A stretch of 40,592 nucleotides of DNA from Heyndrickxia sporothermodurans (GCA_018333075.1 BORH01000031.1:1-40592); one strand, 5' to 3'. Positions 8,214 to 17,419 are shown, counted from the stretch's first letter. Notes: generated by a model from the letters alone, not told the origin. Numbers and translations: made by a program.

Positions 8214-8540
8214 ATGTGGAAACAAGTAGAAATTATTATTTATGGAGCAGAAATAATTTGTGCGAGTTGTGTTAACTTACCATCTTCAAAAGACACATAT
8301 GAGTGGCTGGAGGCGGCATTATCTCGGAAATTTCCTAATCAGTCTGTAAATATTCGCTTAGTTGATATTTATAATCCACCTCAAGAAGAGGAGATCAAGA
8401 ATTTTGCTGAACGTGTCATTGATGAAGACATGTTTTATCCTGTTGTTACATTAGAGGGGAATATTGTTGGTGAAGGGAATCCAAGGCTAAAATCCATTTA
8501 TACAGAAATGGAAAAATACGGATACTCACCTGTTGAATAA
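8214..8540 (+). CDS. yuzD: YuzD family small Cys protein
   Basis: A 108-residue protein of the YuzD family, structurally thioredoxin-like by my recollection. A C16-x2-C19 motif (CASCVNLPSSKDTYEWL) sits near the N-terminus where a redox-active or metal-binding pair would be. The C-terminal half contains FYPVVTLEGNIVGEGNPRLK, reminiscent of the cis-Pro region of thioredoxin folds. The ATG at 8214 follows GGGAGAG; the reading frame extends upstream without a ribosome binding site. Divergent from yutI. Its function is unknown. Confidence 0.8.
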   Translation: MWKQVEIIIYGAEIICASCVNLPSSKDTYEWLEAALSRKFPNQSVNIRLVDIYNPPQEEEIKNFAERVIDEDMFYPVVTLEGNIVGEGNPRLKSIYTEMEKYGYSPVE

Positions 8541-8607
8541 TATATTAATTATTTGACTGAAAGAGGGAAAAAGGGTAGGATTGTCTTTGGTAGTGAGGTG
8601 ACTATCT

Positions 8608-8844
8608 TTGAATCCTATTATAGAGTTTTGTGCCAGTAATCTTGCAAGTGGATCTTATAAAGCTCTTGAAATTTTAGAAGAAGATCCAAATCTCGATATC
8701 GTAGAATATAGTTGCTTAGGTTATTGTGATCTTTGTGGAGATGCCCCTTTTGCTTTAGTAAATGGAGAATATGTAAAAGGTGAGACTTCAGAAGAACTCG
8801 TAGAAAATATATATAAGTTTTTAGAAGAAAATCCTATGTTTTAA
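8608..8844 (+). CDS. yuzB: YuzB, DUF1450 family
   Basis: A 78-residue protein of the DUF1450 family with C8 and a cluster C36-x3-C40-x2-C43 ([20 protein letters not shown]), suggesting metal or Fe-S binding or a redox role. The start is TTG at 8608, 6 nt after GAGGTGA; no in-frame ATG is available. It is followed by a strong terminator. The role is unknown; its place among yutI, yuzD, an IscA-type gene and NAD(P)H oxidoreductases suggests iron-sulfur or redox work. Confidence 0.8.
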   Translation: MNPIIEFCASNLASGSYKALEILEEDPNLDIVEYSCLGYCDLCGDAPFALVNGEYVKGETSEELVENIYKFLEENPMF

Positions 8845-8901
8845 TAAGCCAACTTAAATCATAAGGTTTATTATTGGACATGATTAAAATGAAAAGATAG
8901 G

Positions 8902-8936
8902 AAAGGAGGCTGTAAAAAGCCTCCTTTTGTTTTTGT
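8902..8936 (+). terminator. Terminator of yuzB
   Basis: AAAGGAGGC pairs with GCCTCCTTT around TGTAAAAA and is followed by TGTTTTTG. Confidence 0.9.
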
Positions 8937-9013
8937 TCATTAAAAATATGTATATTTTAGTTCCAACCTTTTGTAAAACTAAGCCTTTATCTTCAGAACA
9001 GATCTGAATTTCT

Positions 9014-9712
9014 TTAAGCGGTACTCCGTTTTTTATTTTCTCGCATTTCTTGCCATTGCTCACGTGCCATTTCAACAATTGTTCTTTCTGTCGTAGTATT
9101 TTGCTTTTCGATTATTTTAGATAAATATATAGTTGCTTGGTCTTGATCACCAATTAGAAGTGATAATTCAGCGATTAAATACATAATTTTCATTTCGGAC
9201 ATTTGAGTTTTATGAAAGTCACTGTTTGAATAGGAATGTAGATATTCTTGAGCTGCGTATTTCAAAAAACGTAGTTCCTGCTCTTTATTTTTTAATTGTC
9301 TATAAAGCCAACCAATTCTTAAGTATAGTCCTCCGATGGTCACGTTTTTTTCTTTTTTTAGCGCTGCGCAGTATGCAGCAAGTTTATAGGAATTAATAGC
9401 TCTTTTTGTTGTCCGAACTTTACCATAATCTTGTGATACCCAATGATTGCTTACTTTATTAATAATCATTTCCTTTGTATTTGGTGGGAAGTATTTTGAA
9501 AAATCCTCAGTAAAAGAAAAACCGCAATGTGGGCAAACAAAAACATTATAAAAAAGGGGGTTTAGTTCAGATTTACGATAATTTGGACAGAAATCTTTAT
9601 CATAAAAATCCACTTTTATAAAGTTAGAACGAATTTTAGTTGTTGTAAAATGTTCCTTGCAAAGTAAGCACTCTAACTTTTTATCATAATATGGTGTTAA
9701 GAGTGGATTCAT
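9014..9712 (-). CDS. DUF2225 protein (zinc-ribbon N-terminus, helical repeat C-terminus)
   Basis: A 232-residue protein of the DUF2225 family, function unknown. The N-terminus has C15-x2-C18, C42 and C60-x2-C63 (VCPHCGFSF), a probable zinc-binding site. The following ~150 residues are amphipathic helices (GGLYLRIGWLYRQLKNKEQELRFLKYA, later LIAELSLLIGDQDQATIYLSKII) resembling TPR-type repeats, so a protein-binding role is plausible. AAAGGGG precedes the ATG. It is transcribed away from the IscA-type gene. Confidence 0.75.
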   Translation of the reverse strand: MNPLLTPYYDKKLECLLCKEHFTTTKIRSNFIKVDFYDKDFCPNYRKSELNPLFYNVFVCPHCGFSFTEDFSKYFPPNTKEMIINKVSNHWVSQDYGKVRTTKRAINSYKLAAYCAALKKEKNVTIGGLYLRIGWLYRQLKNKEQELRFLKYAAQEYLHSYSNSDFHKTQMSEMKIMYLIAELSLLIGDQDQATIYLSKIIEKQNTTTERTIVEMAREQWQEMRENKKRSTA

Positions 9713-10091
9713 GGTATCAACCCCTTTGTGAAATTGTTAGGTGAAAAGACACTTGGTCTTATGACCTATTATAATACAATAATTGAAGAACATATAGCTA
9801 TTATATAAGTATTATGGACTACGAATCACTTTTTGGGTGGATTTAGGTAAAAACACCTTGATAATTTCAAAAAGATAAAATTTATGTAAAATATAAACAA
9901 TTGTTATCTCGTTGGATTTTATAAAGTAAATGCATTTAAGCGAATAGGTTGAGGGGATAAAAGTGAGGGTATATAATAGGATGTATATATAATTATTTTG
10001 TTTTTGTAAAAATTGTTTCTCGGATTCGTATGAGGTATGCAAAATGCCGGAAATATAAAAAGGAAGTTAAACTATTTTGGAGGTGGAACAA
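9713..10091. other. 379-nt AT-rich divergent intergenic region
   Basis: It separates the DUF2225 gene (minus) from the IscA-type gene (plus). The only element I can support is the sigma-A promoter at 9949-9977. A 76-codon minus-strand frame (9812-10042) has no ribosome binding site and low-complexity content and is not called. Confidence 0.5.
9949..9977 (+). promoter_or_regulatory. Sigma-A promoter of the IscA-type gene
   Basis: TTGAGG (9949-9954), a 17-bp spacer and TATAAT (9972-9977). The leader of about 108 nt precedes the start codon at 10092. No iron-sulfur regulator site was recognised. Confidence 0.7.
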
Positions 10092-10454
10092 ATGACAAGT
10101 GTTGTTACAATTACTGAAGCAGCGGCGCTTCAAATAAAAGATATGCTGAAGCAAAATGAGGAAGAAGGTTCATTTCTTCGTATATCTGTAAATGGTGGAG
10201 GATGCACAGGACTTTCATATGGAATGGGATTTGATCATGAGAAGAATGAAGATGATACGGAAGATTTACAACACGGCATTACGGTTTTAGTGGATAAAGA
10301 AAGTACACCTATTTTACAAGGAACGAAAATTGATTATAAACAATCCTTAATGGGTGGCGGCTTCACCATCGATAATCCGAATGCTATTGCGTCATGTGGG
10401 TGTGGTTCTTCATTTAGAACGGCTAAAGTAGCTGGATCACCGGAGAACTGTTAG
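10092..10454 (+). CDS. yutM: A-type iron-sulfur cluster carrier (IscA/HesB/ErpA family)
   Basis: A 120-residue HesB/IscA-family protein that receives and delivers Fe-S clusters in the cytosol. The three family cysteines are present: C38 in GGGCTGLSYG and C102-x-C104 in IASCGCGSSF. A further C120 is the final residue. The ATG at 10092 is 7 nt after GGAGGTGG; the in-frame TTG at 10077 overlaps that site and is rejected. Length and neighbours match B. subtilis YutM. Confidence 0.9.
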   Translation: MTSVVTITEAAALQIKDMLKQNEEEGSFLRISVNGGGCTGLSYGMGFDHEKNEDDTEDLQHGITVLVDKESTPILQGTKIDYKQSLMGGGFTIDNPNAIASCGCGSSFRTAKVAGSPENC

Positions 10455-10514
10455 TATCAGGGATAACATTAAAGTATAGAAAGATGCTTTTGAATCAAAA
10501 AATGTACAAAGTTA

Positions 10515-10554
10515 AACAGACCTAGGATATTTTACTATCCTAGGTCTGTTTTGG
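10515..10554. terminator. Bidirectional terminator yutM/yumC
   Basis: A perfect 15-bp stem (10515-10529 with 10536-10550) around TTTTAC, containing CCTAGGATA. It separates convergent genes; the plus side ends TGTTTTG and the minus side TTTAAC. Confidence 0.85.
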
Positions 10555-10566
10555 GCACAGTTTTAC

Positions 10567-11565
10567 TTAAGATGGAAATAAGGATGTACTATGCATTGGC
10601 TGTAAACGCGCTTTAGGATCTATGTAAGCTTTTGCATTACTTACAGCTGTAGGCGCTTCACCGAAACCTGTAGCAATTAATTTTATTTTTCCTTCGAATG
10701 TACAAATATCACCTGCTGCGTAGATTCCTGGAATATTTGTTTCCATTTTAGAATTAACGACTATTGAATTTTTTTCAATTTCAATTCCCCAATCCTTGAT
10801 TGGGCCAAGGGAAGAGACAAAACCGTAATTAACAATGAGTGCATCGAAGTCTACCACTTCTTTTTTCTCTCCACGCACTTCTTCTAATACAAGTTGTTGT
10901 GCTTGATGTTCATCTCCAATTAATTCTGTAGGAACAAACGGAGTTAGAATTTCTACTTTTGAATTGCGTAATGTTTCGACGCTATGTTCGTGTGCGCGGA
11001 ACTTGTCCCTTCTATGGATGAGAGAAACTTTTTCAGCAATAGGCTCCAACATTAAAGCCCAGTCAACTGCTGAGTCTCCACCACCTAAGATAGCTACCTT
11101 TTTACCTGCAAAACTTTGAAGATCATCAACAAAATAATGTAAGTTCTTACCTTCGTATTGTTTTGCATTTTCTAATTCAAGTCTGCGAGGTTGAAAAGCA
11201 CCAACACCAGCTGTAATGATAATTGTTTTGGAATAATGAACCTCTTTATCTGTTGTAAGCTTAAAAACCTCATCATCTTGTTTTTCAACATTCTCAACGG
11301 ATTGTTCAAGACAAATAGTTGGTGAAAATCTTGAAAGTTGTTCTTTCAAATTATTAACTAAATCTTGAGCCTTAACCTTTGGAAAACCAGCAACATCATA
11401 AATATATTTTTCAGGATACAATGCAGCAAGTTGTCCACCTAATTGGGGTAAGCTCTCAATAATTTTTACGCTTGCCTGGCGCATACCTCCGTAGAATGCA
11501 GTGAATAATCCCGTTGGACCCCCACCAATAATGGTTATATCATAAATTTTTTGATCTTCCTTCAA
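10567..11565 (-). CDS. yumC: Ferredoxin/flavodoxin--NADP+ reductase, type 2
   Basis: A 332-residue flavoprotein with a thioredoxin-reductase-like fold, transferring electrons between NADPH and ferredoxin or flavodoxin in the cytosol. The FAD-binding motif is [18 protein letters not shown] near the N-terminus, the NADP-binding motif is [14 protein letters not shown], and the second FAD motif is [12 protein letters not shown]. It lacks the CxxC of thioredoxin reductase, as expected for YumC. The start is TTG at 11565, 7 nt after GGAGGG; the ATG at 11580 overlaps that site. The 332-residue length equals that of B. subtilis YumC. Confidence 0.9.
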   Translation of the reverse strand: MKEDQKIYDITIIGGGPTGLFTAFYGGMRQASVKIIESLPQLGGQLAALYPEKYIYDVAGFPKVKAQDLVNNLKEQLSRFSPTICLEQSVENVEKQDDEVFKLTTDKEVHYSKTIIITAGVGAFQPRRLELENAKQYEGKNLHYFVDDLQSFAGKKVAILGGGDSAVDWALMLEPIAEKVSLIHRRDKFRAHEHSVETLRNSKVEILTPFVPTELIGDEHQAQQLVLEEVRGEKKEVVDFDALIVNYGFVSSLGPIKDWGIEIEKNSIVVNSKMETNIPGIYAAGDICTFEGKIKLIATGFGEAPTAVSNAKAYIDPKARLQPMHSTSLFPS

Positions 11566-11699
11566 AAAAATTCCCTCCATATCATTTCATTTCAAGTCCA
11601 TAATATCATAATTGAATTCATGTAATCTAATGTTTATATTCAGAAAATACCAAACAACCATTCAGAATTTTCTTAAGTTTTCTTTTTCCTAAATATATA

Positions 11700-11728
11700 T
11701 TGAAAAAGAACTCCAAAAGGAATATTAT
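11700..11728 (+). promoter_or_regulatory. Sigma-A promoter candidate upstream of yumB
   Basis: TTGAAA (11700-11705), 17-bp spacer, TATTAT (11723-11728). It would give a leader of more than 200 nt running through the Rex-like site. A weaker alternative, TTGTTT-17-TGAAAT, ends at 11850 and overlaps that site. Confidence 0.45.
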
Positions 11729-11841
11729 TAAATGTGGATATTATATTAATTTTTTATGACAATTTTTTTATACTAGGCATTGTTATTTACGATTTAATTT
11801 AGACTGAAATTCAACACTGCCTTGTTTTACTATGCTGTGAT

Positions 11842-11859
11842 TAGTGAAATAAATCACAA
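11842..11859. promoter_or_regulatory. Rex-like redox operator upstream of yumB
   Basis: TAGTGAAATAAATCACAA agrees in 15 of 18 positions with the Rex-type palindrome TTGTGAAATATTTCACAA as I remember it. Rex senses the NADH/NAD+ ratio and typically represses NADH-oxidising functions. It lies about 90 nt before the start codon of a NADH dehydrogenase-like gene. Confidence 0.5.
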
Positions 11860-11949
11860 GTATTTTAAGGTTTTTTTCATAAGCTTGCGTTCGTGGTGGA
11901 AAGATAGAAATACCATCACTCAAAAAAATTAAAGGTGGAAGTGATACAA

Positions 11950-13167
11950 GTGAGAAAGCCAAGAGTCGTTGTATTGGGTGCCGGTTACGGTGGATTAATG
12001 ACAGTTACTCGCCTTCAAAAATTATTAGGCAGTAATGATGCAGAAATTATTTTAATTAATAAGAATGAATATCACTATGAAACTACATGGCTACATGAGG
12101 CATCTGCTGGTACATTACATCATGACCGTGTTCGTTATGATGTGAAAAATGTAATTAATCGCAGTAAAGTGGAATTCATCAAAGGTACAATTGAAAAAAT
12201 AAATCCTGATGAAAAGAAAGTTATTTTGGAAAACGGTGAAGTTGAATTTGATTATCTAGTTATTTCACTTGGTTCTGATTCTGAAACTTTTGGAATTAAA
12301 GGCTTAGATAAATATGCATTTGCTATTACGAATGTAAATGCTGCCAGACAAATTCGTGAGCATATCGAATACCAATTTGCAACATATAATACAGAAGAAG
12401 AAAAAGATGAAACAAGATTATCAATTGTTGTAGGTGGAGCAGGATTTACAGGTATCGAATTCCTTGGAGAATTAACAAACCGTATTCCGGAACTTTGCGA
12501 AGAATATGACATTGATCGTAAAAAAGTTAGAATTACTTGTGTGGAAGCATCTCCAATGGTATTACCGCAATTCGATCGCGATTTAGTTAATTATGCGATT
12601 GCTTTACTAGAAAGTAAAGGTGTAGAATTCCATATCGGAACGGCTGTACAAGAAGCACGAGAAGATGGAGTACTAATTGGTAAGAAAGATGAAGAACCAC
12701 AAGAAGTTAAAGCACGTACAATTATATGGTCTGCTGGGGTTCGAGGTAATTCGATTATTGAAAAATCTGGATTTGAAAGTATGCGTGGACGTGTAAAAGT
12801 TAACAATGATTTACGTGTTCCTGGATACGATAATATTTTCATTATTGGTGATTGCTCACTTATTATTAATGAAGAAATTAATCGCCCATATCCTCCAACT
12901 GCACAAATTGCAATGCAGCATGGTGAAGTTTGTGCACGCAATGTTGCTAAACTTGTCCAAGGTAAAACAGATCTTGAGAATTTTGTCTTTGATGATAAAG
13001 GAACTGTGTGTTCCCTTGGTGAAGACGATGCAATTGGTGTTGTTTTTGGAAAGAAAATTAAAGGTACAAGTGCTTCAGTTATGAAAAAAGTCATCGATAA
13101 TCGTGCATTGTTTATGGTTGGTGGAACATCACTTGTATTGAAAAAAGGAAAATTTAAATTATTGTAG
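11950..13167 (+). CDS. yumB: NAD(P)/FAD-dependent type II NADH dehydrogenase-like protein
   Basis: A 405-residue flavoprotein of the NDH-2 family, expected to oxidise NADH and reduce quinone at the membrane surface without proton pumping. The FAD motif is [13 protein letters not shown] at the N-terminus, the NAD motif [16 protein letters not shown] in the middle and the second FAD motif IFIIGDCS. The C-terminal region contains the segment following [13 protein letters not shown] typical of the family. The start GTG at 11950 is preferred over GTGs at 11935 and 11941, which overlap the AAAGGTGG site. Whether it is the main respiratory NDH or a paralogue cannot be seen. Confidence 0.85.
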   Translation: MRKPRVVVLGAGYGGLMTVTRLQKLLGSNDAEIILINKNEYHYETTWLHEASAGTLHHDRVRYDVKNVINRSKVEFIKGTIEKINPDEKKVILENGEVEFDYLVISLGSDSETFGIKGLDKYAFAITNVNAARQIREHIEYQFATYNTEEEKDETRLSIVVGGAGFTGIEFLGELTNRIPELCEEYDIDRKKVRITCVEASPMVLPQFDRDLVNYAIALLESKGVEFHIGTAVQEAREDGVLIGKKDEEPQEVKARTIIWSAGVRGNSIIEKSGFESMRGRVKVNNDLRVPGYDNIFIIGDCSLIINEEINRPYPPTAQIAMQHGEVCARNVAKLVQGKTDLENFVFDDKGTVCSLGEDDAIGVVFGKKIKGTSASVMKKVIDNRALFMVGGTSLVLKKGKFKLL

Positions 13168-13174
13168 CATATTG

Positions 13175-13203
13175 AAGATGGGACAACTTGTTCCATCTTT
13201 TTT
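13175..13203 (+). terminator. Terminator of yumB
   Basis: AAGATGG pairs with CCATCTT (inner ACAA/TTGT pairing with bulges) and is followed by TTTTTT. Confidence 0.85.
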
Positions 13204-13296
13204 AGTAATTTTTAAATAAATTCGGATTATTGAGAAAATGAATGAATAAGAGAGAAAAGAAGTAATTGTATACGTTTTCTTGAAAAGATTTGCTTG

Positions 13297-13325
13297 TTTA
13301 CCTCTCCTCAAAAAGATGGTATATT
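13297..13325 (+). promoter_or_regulatory. Sigma-A promoter of yuiA
   Basis: TTTACC (13297-13302), 17-bp spacer, TATATT (13320-13325), about 45 nt before the yuiA start. Confidence 0.6.
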
Positions 13326-13371
13326 ATCAGAAAATTAAGAAACAAAAAAGAAGGCGAGAGGATGAGTGAAA

Positions 13372-13494
13372 ATGAAGCTATCAACAGCAGAGAAAAATAC
13401 GTGCACATATTGCTCAGGGAAAGGATATTTTCAACTCATTTTAGGCGGTTCTGAAACATGTCCATGTTGTGATGGTACAGGAAAAAAGAAATAA
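13372..13494 (+). CDS. yuiA: YuiA, double CxxCxGxG zinc-ribbon peptide (40 aa)
   Basis: A 40-residue peptide with two DnaJ-type CxxCxGxG units, CTYCSGKG and CPCCDGTG, separated by a short hydrophobic linker. Together they can bind one zinc ion, as in the DnaJ cysteine-rich domain. It starts at ATG 13372 with GAGAGG a little over 10 nt upstream; an overlapping ATG at 13362 is in another frame. It has its own promoter and terminator. It matches YuiA of B. subtilis in position and type; function unknown. Confidence 0.75.
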   Translation: MKLSTAEKNTCTYCSGKGYFQLILGGSETCPCCDGTGKKK

Positions 13495-13514
13495 GAGCTA
13501 GTGTATGTTAAAAG

Positions 13515-13551
13515 AGGTTTTCAAAAAGATGATTTTGAAAGCCTTTTTTAT
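13515..13551 (+). terminator. Terminator of yuiA
   Basis: A 12-bp stem (13515-13526 with 13533-13544; AGGTTTTCAAAA and TTTTGAAAGCCT) ends in TTTTTT. Confidence 0.9.
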
Positions 13552-13616
13552 TTTTTGCCCTTTAAAAAAAGATTGTTTGTTCTAAAATTGTTCAAACTTT
13601 TTGTCAAACACTTTCA

Positions 13617-13645
13617 TTGACTGGCTTAAAAACATTGAGTACACT
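13617..13645 (+). promoter_or_regulatory. Sigma-A promoter of yuiB
   Basis: TTGACT (13617-13622), 17-bp spacer, TACACT (13640-13645). It lies 78 nt before the yuiB start. Confidence 0.7.
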
Positions 13646-13722
13646 TAAATTTGGTATAAACTGAACTAAGATACATAATAACTGATTTTTGTGTAGATAA
13701 ATGAAGGTTTGGAGTGTTGTCA

Positions 13723-14046
13723 ATGCAAATGGCTTTACCTGTACTAATTATATCAATGTTATTATTTTTTGTCCTTTTTTTTGGAATCGGATTTATTTTA
13801 AACATGTTGTTAAGAATGACATGGCTTATGGCAATCATATATCCAATTGTTGCAATATTAATCATAGATAATGTTCGTTTCTTAGAATATTTTACTCATT
13901 CTGGATATGCTTTTGGCCAATTAGGTAAAAAAATATCAGCTTTAATGGCACCTGATATTATGATATTATTAAGCGGTTTTATAGGTGCATTGGTCGCTGG
14001 TATTGTGATGAAACTATTGCGTAAAAAAGGGTACAGAATGTTTTAA
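13723..14046 (+). CDS. yuiB: YuiB, small membrane protein
   Basis: A 107-residue protein with three predicted transmembrane helices (about residues 5-30, 33-50 and 78-97) and a Lys/Arg-rich C-terminus. The ATG at 13723 has GGAG 8 nt upstream; the frame also contains GTG and TTG codons within that site. Position between yuiA and yuiC matches B. subtilis yuiB. Its function is unknown. Confidence 0.7.
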   Translation: MQMALPVLIISMLLFFVLFFGIGFILNMLLRMTWLMAIIYPIVAILIIDNVRFLEYFTHSGYAFGQLGKKISALMAPDIMILLSGFIGALVAGIVMKLLRKKGYRMF

Positions 14047-14054
14047 TCCCTTGA

Positions 14055-14092
14055 AGAAAAGGAATGGAGCGAGAATCTATTCTTTTTTTTTA
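14055..14092 (+). terminator. Weak terminator of yuiB
   Basis: An imperfect stem between AAAGGAATG and TATTCTTT is followed by a T-tract of eight or more. Confidence 0.45.
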
Positions 14093-14189
14093 TATGAGTT
14101 ATTGACAGAATTTTAAGTTTTCTTCACTCGTAATGAATATTTCAAATCGTATTTGGAAAAGAATAGATTTGGGAGGAGTGGAAAAAACT

Positions 14190-14891
14190 ATGCATATGAA
14201 AAATACAATCAAGCGTCTGTTTATGACAATTTTATTTATTGCGGCAGTACTTACTACATTTCAATCAATTTCAGGAGTGAAAGCTGCAACCATTTATGGA
14301 GGACTAATTGATGAAGCAAGAAAGGATATTCAAGAAGGTTTCCATAATTTAAGCTTAAAATCATTCGGCTTGGCTCTTAAATCATTAAAAAAATCGGTTT
14401 CAGCCCCTACTCAAATATCATCAAGTGAATCTGTAAAAGGATCTGTGCCTACTCTTGAAGAGCTAGATTGGTCTAAGTATCCCTCAAAGGATGTTGTTGC
14501 AACTGGTTATACAGCAGGGGTGGAGTCAACAGGAAAGCATCCAAATGATCCACAGTATGGAATTACATACTCAGGAGTAAAGGTTAAAAGGGATTTATAT
14601 TCAACAATTGCAGCAGACACAAATGTATTTCCAATTGGAACAATATTATTTATACCTGAATATGGATATGGTGTTGTTGCAGATACTGGTTCAGCGATTA
14701 AAGGAAATAGATTAGATTTATATTATGAAACCGTGAAAGATGTATATGAGCAATGGGGAAAGAAAAGTGTAAAGGTGTACATCATTGAACTGGGAAATGG
14801 AAAACTTACTGAAAAGGATTTAACTAAGCTTAATGAAAATAAAACGATGCAAGTTTTCAGACAACAGTATATAAAAACAAAAGTTGAGTAG
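14190..14891 (+). CDS. yuiC: YuiC, secreted 3D-domain muralytic protein
   Basis: A 233-residue exported protein with an N-terminal signal peptide (cleavage likely near KAA, residues 31-33), a linker region, and a C-terminal 3D domain (about 100-210). The three aspartates that name the domain are D143 (AADTN), D165 (VADTG) and D176 (NRLDLYY). B. subtilis YuiC is a stationary-phase survival (Sps) protein with lytic transglycosylase-like activity on peptidoglycan. The ATG at 14190 follows GGGAGGAG; the frame remains open upstream to 14133 without a suitable site. The N-terminal region has no LysM repeat. Confidence 0.85.
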   Translation: MHMKNTIKRLFMTILFIAAVLTTFQSISGVKAATIYGGLIDEARKDIQEGFHNLSLKSFGLALKSLKKSVSAPTQISSSESVKGSVPTLEELDWSKYPSKDVVATGYTAGVESTGKHPNDPQYGITYSGVKVKRDLYSTIAADTNVFPIGTILFIPEYGYGVVADTGSAIKGNRLDLYYETVKDVYEQWGKKSVKVYIIELGNGKLTEKDLTKLNENKTMQVFRQQYIKTKVE

Positions 14892-14927
14892 TTAAAATAT
14901 GAGAATTCATTTAATGTAGTCATTTTT

Positions 14928-14964
14928 AAAGCGCGGATATTCCTTTCCGCGCTTTGCTTGTTTT
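14928..14964. terminator. Bidirectional terminator yuiC/BtuF-like gene
   Basis: AAAGCGCGGA pairs with TCCGCGCTTT around a short loop, between convergent genes. The plus-strand tail is GCTTGTTTT. Confidence 0.85.
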
Positions 14965-14967
14965 AGT

Positions 14968-15777
14968 CTATTCGTTAAGGAATGAATCTATTTTTATATG
15001 ATTATAATAGGTTGGATGTAGGATATTGGCCAACTTATCCATTCCATTAATTAAACGTGGAGATGGCCGGCAAAAGAGCGACTCTTCAAGAACTAGTATT
15101 CGATTATTTTTTACTGCTGTTAGTCCATTCCAATGAGGTCTTTTTTTGACTAGTTCTGGGTTTACCTTTTCATGTGAGACACCTACCCAGGCTAAGCAAA
15201 TATAATCAGGATTTCTTCTTCTAACATCATCCCAATCCGTTTGAATACTTGCTTTTTCTATAGATGAGAATATATTCTTGGCACCTGCATATTCACTTAA
15301 TAATGTTAGCCAATTGGTATTTCCAGGAGTGAAGACAGGCTTAGGCCACCATTCCCAATAAAGAGTCGGGCAATTATCAATCGTATTAGCAATCTTTTTA
15401 TATTGATTAATGGTTTCAAGGAAAAGCTTTGCTTTCTTTATTCCAACCTCCTCGCAACCAATGGACCTTGCAACATAAATTAAATCATTTGAAATGTCAT
15501 CAAAGTTTTGGGGATTAAGAACAATATATGGAATTTTCCGTTTGTCTAGCTCTTCAATGTTTTTTTCCATACCTGGAACACTTAATGAGGCTAATACAAG
15601 ATCAGGGTTTAGCTTTTCCAAATCATCCATTCGTATTGATAAATCAGGTCCTAGTTTTGGTAATACCTGAATATGTTCTGGCCAATCCGAATAATCATCT
15701 ATGCCGACAAGTAAATGTAAACAATCTAAATATGCTAGCAGCTCCGTATTACTAGGACAAATAGATATAATTCGCAA
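14968..15777 (-). CDS. BtuF-like (cobalamin/iron-siderophore) binding-fold protein without signal peptide
   Basis: A 269-residue protein with the helical-backbone metal-receptor fold (PF01497 type). It begins directly with RIISICPSNTELLAYL and continues VGIDDYSDWPEH, the usual start of the mature BtuF/FhuD domain, then has DLEKLNPDLVLA and WEWWPKPVFTPGNTNWLTLL. There is no signal peptide or lipobox and no ABC permease or ATPase nearby, so it probably acts in the cytosol and not as a transporter receptor. The start TTG at 15777 lies 8 nt after GGAG; the GTG at 15786 overlaps that site. Ligand unknown; cobalamin is a family guess. Confidence 0.7.
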   Translation of the reverse strand: MRIISICPSNTELLAYLDCLHLLVGIDDYSDWPEHIQVLPKLGPDLSIRMDDLEKLNPDLVLASLSVPGMEKNIEELDKRKIPYIVLNPQNFDDISNDLIYVARSIGCEEVGIKKAKLFLETINQYKKIANTIDNCPTLYWEWWPKPVFTPGNTNWLTLLSEYAGAKNIFSSIEKASIQTDWDDVRRRNPDYICLAWVGVSHEKVNPELVKKRPHWNGLTAVKNNRILVLEESLFCRPSPRLINGMDKLANILHPTYYNHIKIDSFLNE

Positions 15778-15904
15778 GCGATCCACTCCATTTATTAATT
15801 AGTTTGGTTAATATTAATTCTATCATATGATTTAAAAGTGTGAGTAAGCTAACTTATCGTAATCGTAGGAATTTTCCGCTATAATAATATTGGAGGTGAA
15901 AGGG

Positions 15905-17407
15905 ATGTTTAAAACGATAAATACTAATCCTTTTACAGAGGTTCATGAGTGTCTTTTAATTGGATTAAAAGATGTACCTAAAAAATTTTCTGGTCTACTT
16001 TCTGAGTTAGATTCAAAATTTGATAATCAATTAACGGAGCTTGTGAAATCAGGGGATCTTTCAGCAAAAATGAAAGAAATCACCAAAATACATACATTTG
16101 GAAAAATTGCTGCAAAACGATTACTTTTTGTAGGATTAGGGAAAGAAAAGGATTTAACATTTGAGGATGTCAAAGAATCATTTGGCAGAGCGTTCAAAGA
16201 GGTGAATGAAAGCGGCTTACAAACGGTAGCTATTGCTCTAGATACATTTATAACAGAATCCATCTCTCCTGAGGATGCAGCCAATGCGCTGAGTGAAGCG
16301 TTTGCTTTAGCATCTTACGAATTAATTGTATATAAACAAAAATCAAATGAGCCTGAGAAAACGGTTGAACAAATCAATGTCATTACTAGCGCTGATCATC
16401 AGGAAATTGATGCAGCATTGACGGTTGGTTATGCCTATGGAAAAGCGACCAATTCTGCTAGATCACTTGTCAATCTTCCAGGTAATATGTTAACGGCTAC
16501 AGATTTAGCTCAATATGCAGAGGATTTAGCAAAAAGATATGAATTTGAAGTTGAAATTCTTGAAAAAGAAGAAATGGAAAAAAATGGAATGGGTGCGTTT
16601 TTAGCTGTAAATCAAGGATCGGTTGAACCTCCTAAAATGATCGTATTGAAATACCAAGGAAAAGAAGTATGGGAAGATGTAATTGGTCTTGTTGGAAAAG
16701 GAATTACTTTTGATACAGGTGGCTATTCTATAAAAACAAAGACAGGAATTGTTGGGATGAAAACGGATATGGGAGGAGCTGCAGCTGTACTTGGTGCAAT
16801 GGAAGTAATCGGTGAATTAAAACCAGAACAAAATGTTGTGGCTGTTATTCCATCCACAGATAATATGATCAGCGGTTCAGCATTTAAACCAGATGATGTT
16901 ATTACATCAATGAGCGGAAAAACAATTGAAGTATTAAATACTGATGCAGAAGGACGTTTAGCATTAGCAGATGCAGTTACATATGCAAAGCACCAAGGTG
17001 CTAATTATTTGGTAGATGTAGCGACGTTAACAGGTGGAGTAATTACCGCTCTTGGCCTTGATAAAACAGGTGCTATGACAAATGATGAAGCCTTTTTTGA
17101 ACAAGTTTTAGAAGCTTCCAATGAAGCAGGTGAATTTATTTGGCGATTACCAATTACGGAAAATGATAAAAAACGTGTTCGAGGAAGCAAGATTGCTGAT
17201 TTGAATAACTCTCCTGGAAGTGAAGGACATGCGATTATGGGTGGAGCATTTGTTGGTGAATTTGCCGAGAGTACTCCATGGGTACATTTAGATATTGCTG
17301 GCACGGCTGTAACGAATAAAGAGTATGATTTAGGACCTTCGGGTGCTACTGGAGTAATGGTTCGTACATTAGCATTATTAGTAGAGAGATTTGAACCAAT
17401 AAAATAA
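15905..17407 (+). CDS. pepA: Leucyl aminopeptidase (M17)
   Basis: A 500-residue cytosolic M17 aminopeptidase (B. subtilis YuiE), releasing N-terminal residues, especially leucine, from peptides. The C-terminal catalytic domain shows [17 protein letters not shown] and the signature [14 protein letters not shown], which carries metal ligands and the catalytic Arg. The N-terminal domain is the less conserved part. The ATG at 15905 follows GGAGGTGAAAGG; the TTG at 15890 overlaps that site. The length matches the family. Confidence 0.92.
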   Translation: MFKTINTNPFTEVHECLLIGLKDVPKKFSGLLSELDSKFDNQLTELVKSGDLSAKMKEITKIHTFGKIAAKRLLFVGLGKEKDLTFEDVKESFGRAFKEVNESGLQTVAIALDTFITESISPEDAANALSEAFALASYELIVYKQKSNEPEKTVEQINVITSADHQEIDAALTVGYAYGKATNSARSLVNLPGNMLTATDLAQYAEDLAKRYEFEVEILEKEEMEKNGMGAFLAVNQGSVEPPKMIVLKYQGKEVWEDVIGLVGKGITFDTGGYSIKTKTGIVGMKTDMGGAAAVLGAMEVIGELKPEQNVVAVIPSTDNMISGSAFKPDDVITSMSGKTIEVLNTDAEGRLALADAVTYAKHQGANYLVDVATLTGGVITALGLDKTGAMTNDEAFFEQVLEASNEAGEFIWRLPITENDKKRVRGSKIADLNNSPGSEGHAIMGGAFVGEFAESTPWVHLDIAGTAVTNKEYDLGPSGATGVMVRTLALLVERFEPIK

Positions 17408-17419
17408 TTTTTAACTTGG

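Larger units (their letters stand above)
11566..11949. other. 384-nt divergent regulatory region yumC/yumB
   Basis: AT-rich, with no credible small gene. It holds a plus-strand sigma-A promoter (11700-11728) and a Rex-like operator (11842-11859), described separately. No convincing yumC promoter was found on the minus strand. Confidence 0.5.

Noticed and set aside
9812-10042. 76-codon minus-strand reading frame upstream of the IscA-type gene
   Set aside because: No ribosome binding site, low-complexity Tyr/Ile-rich content, and it runs across a good plus-strand promoter.
12591-13196. 201-codon minus-strand frame opposite yumB
   Set aside because: A mirror frame of the well-supported yumB flavoprotein; no ribosome binding site and Ser/Pro-rich nonsense composition.
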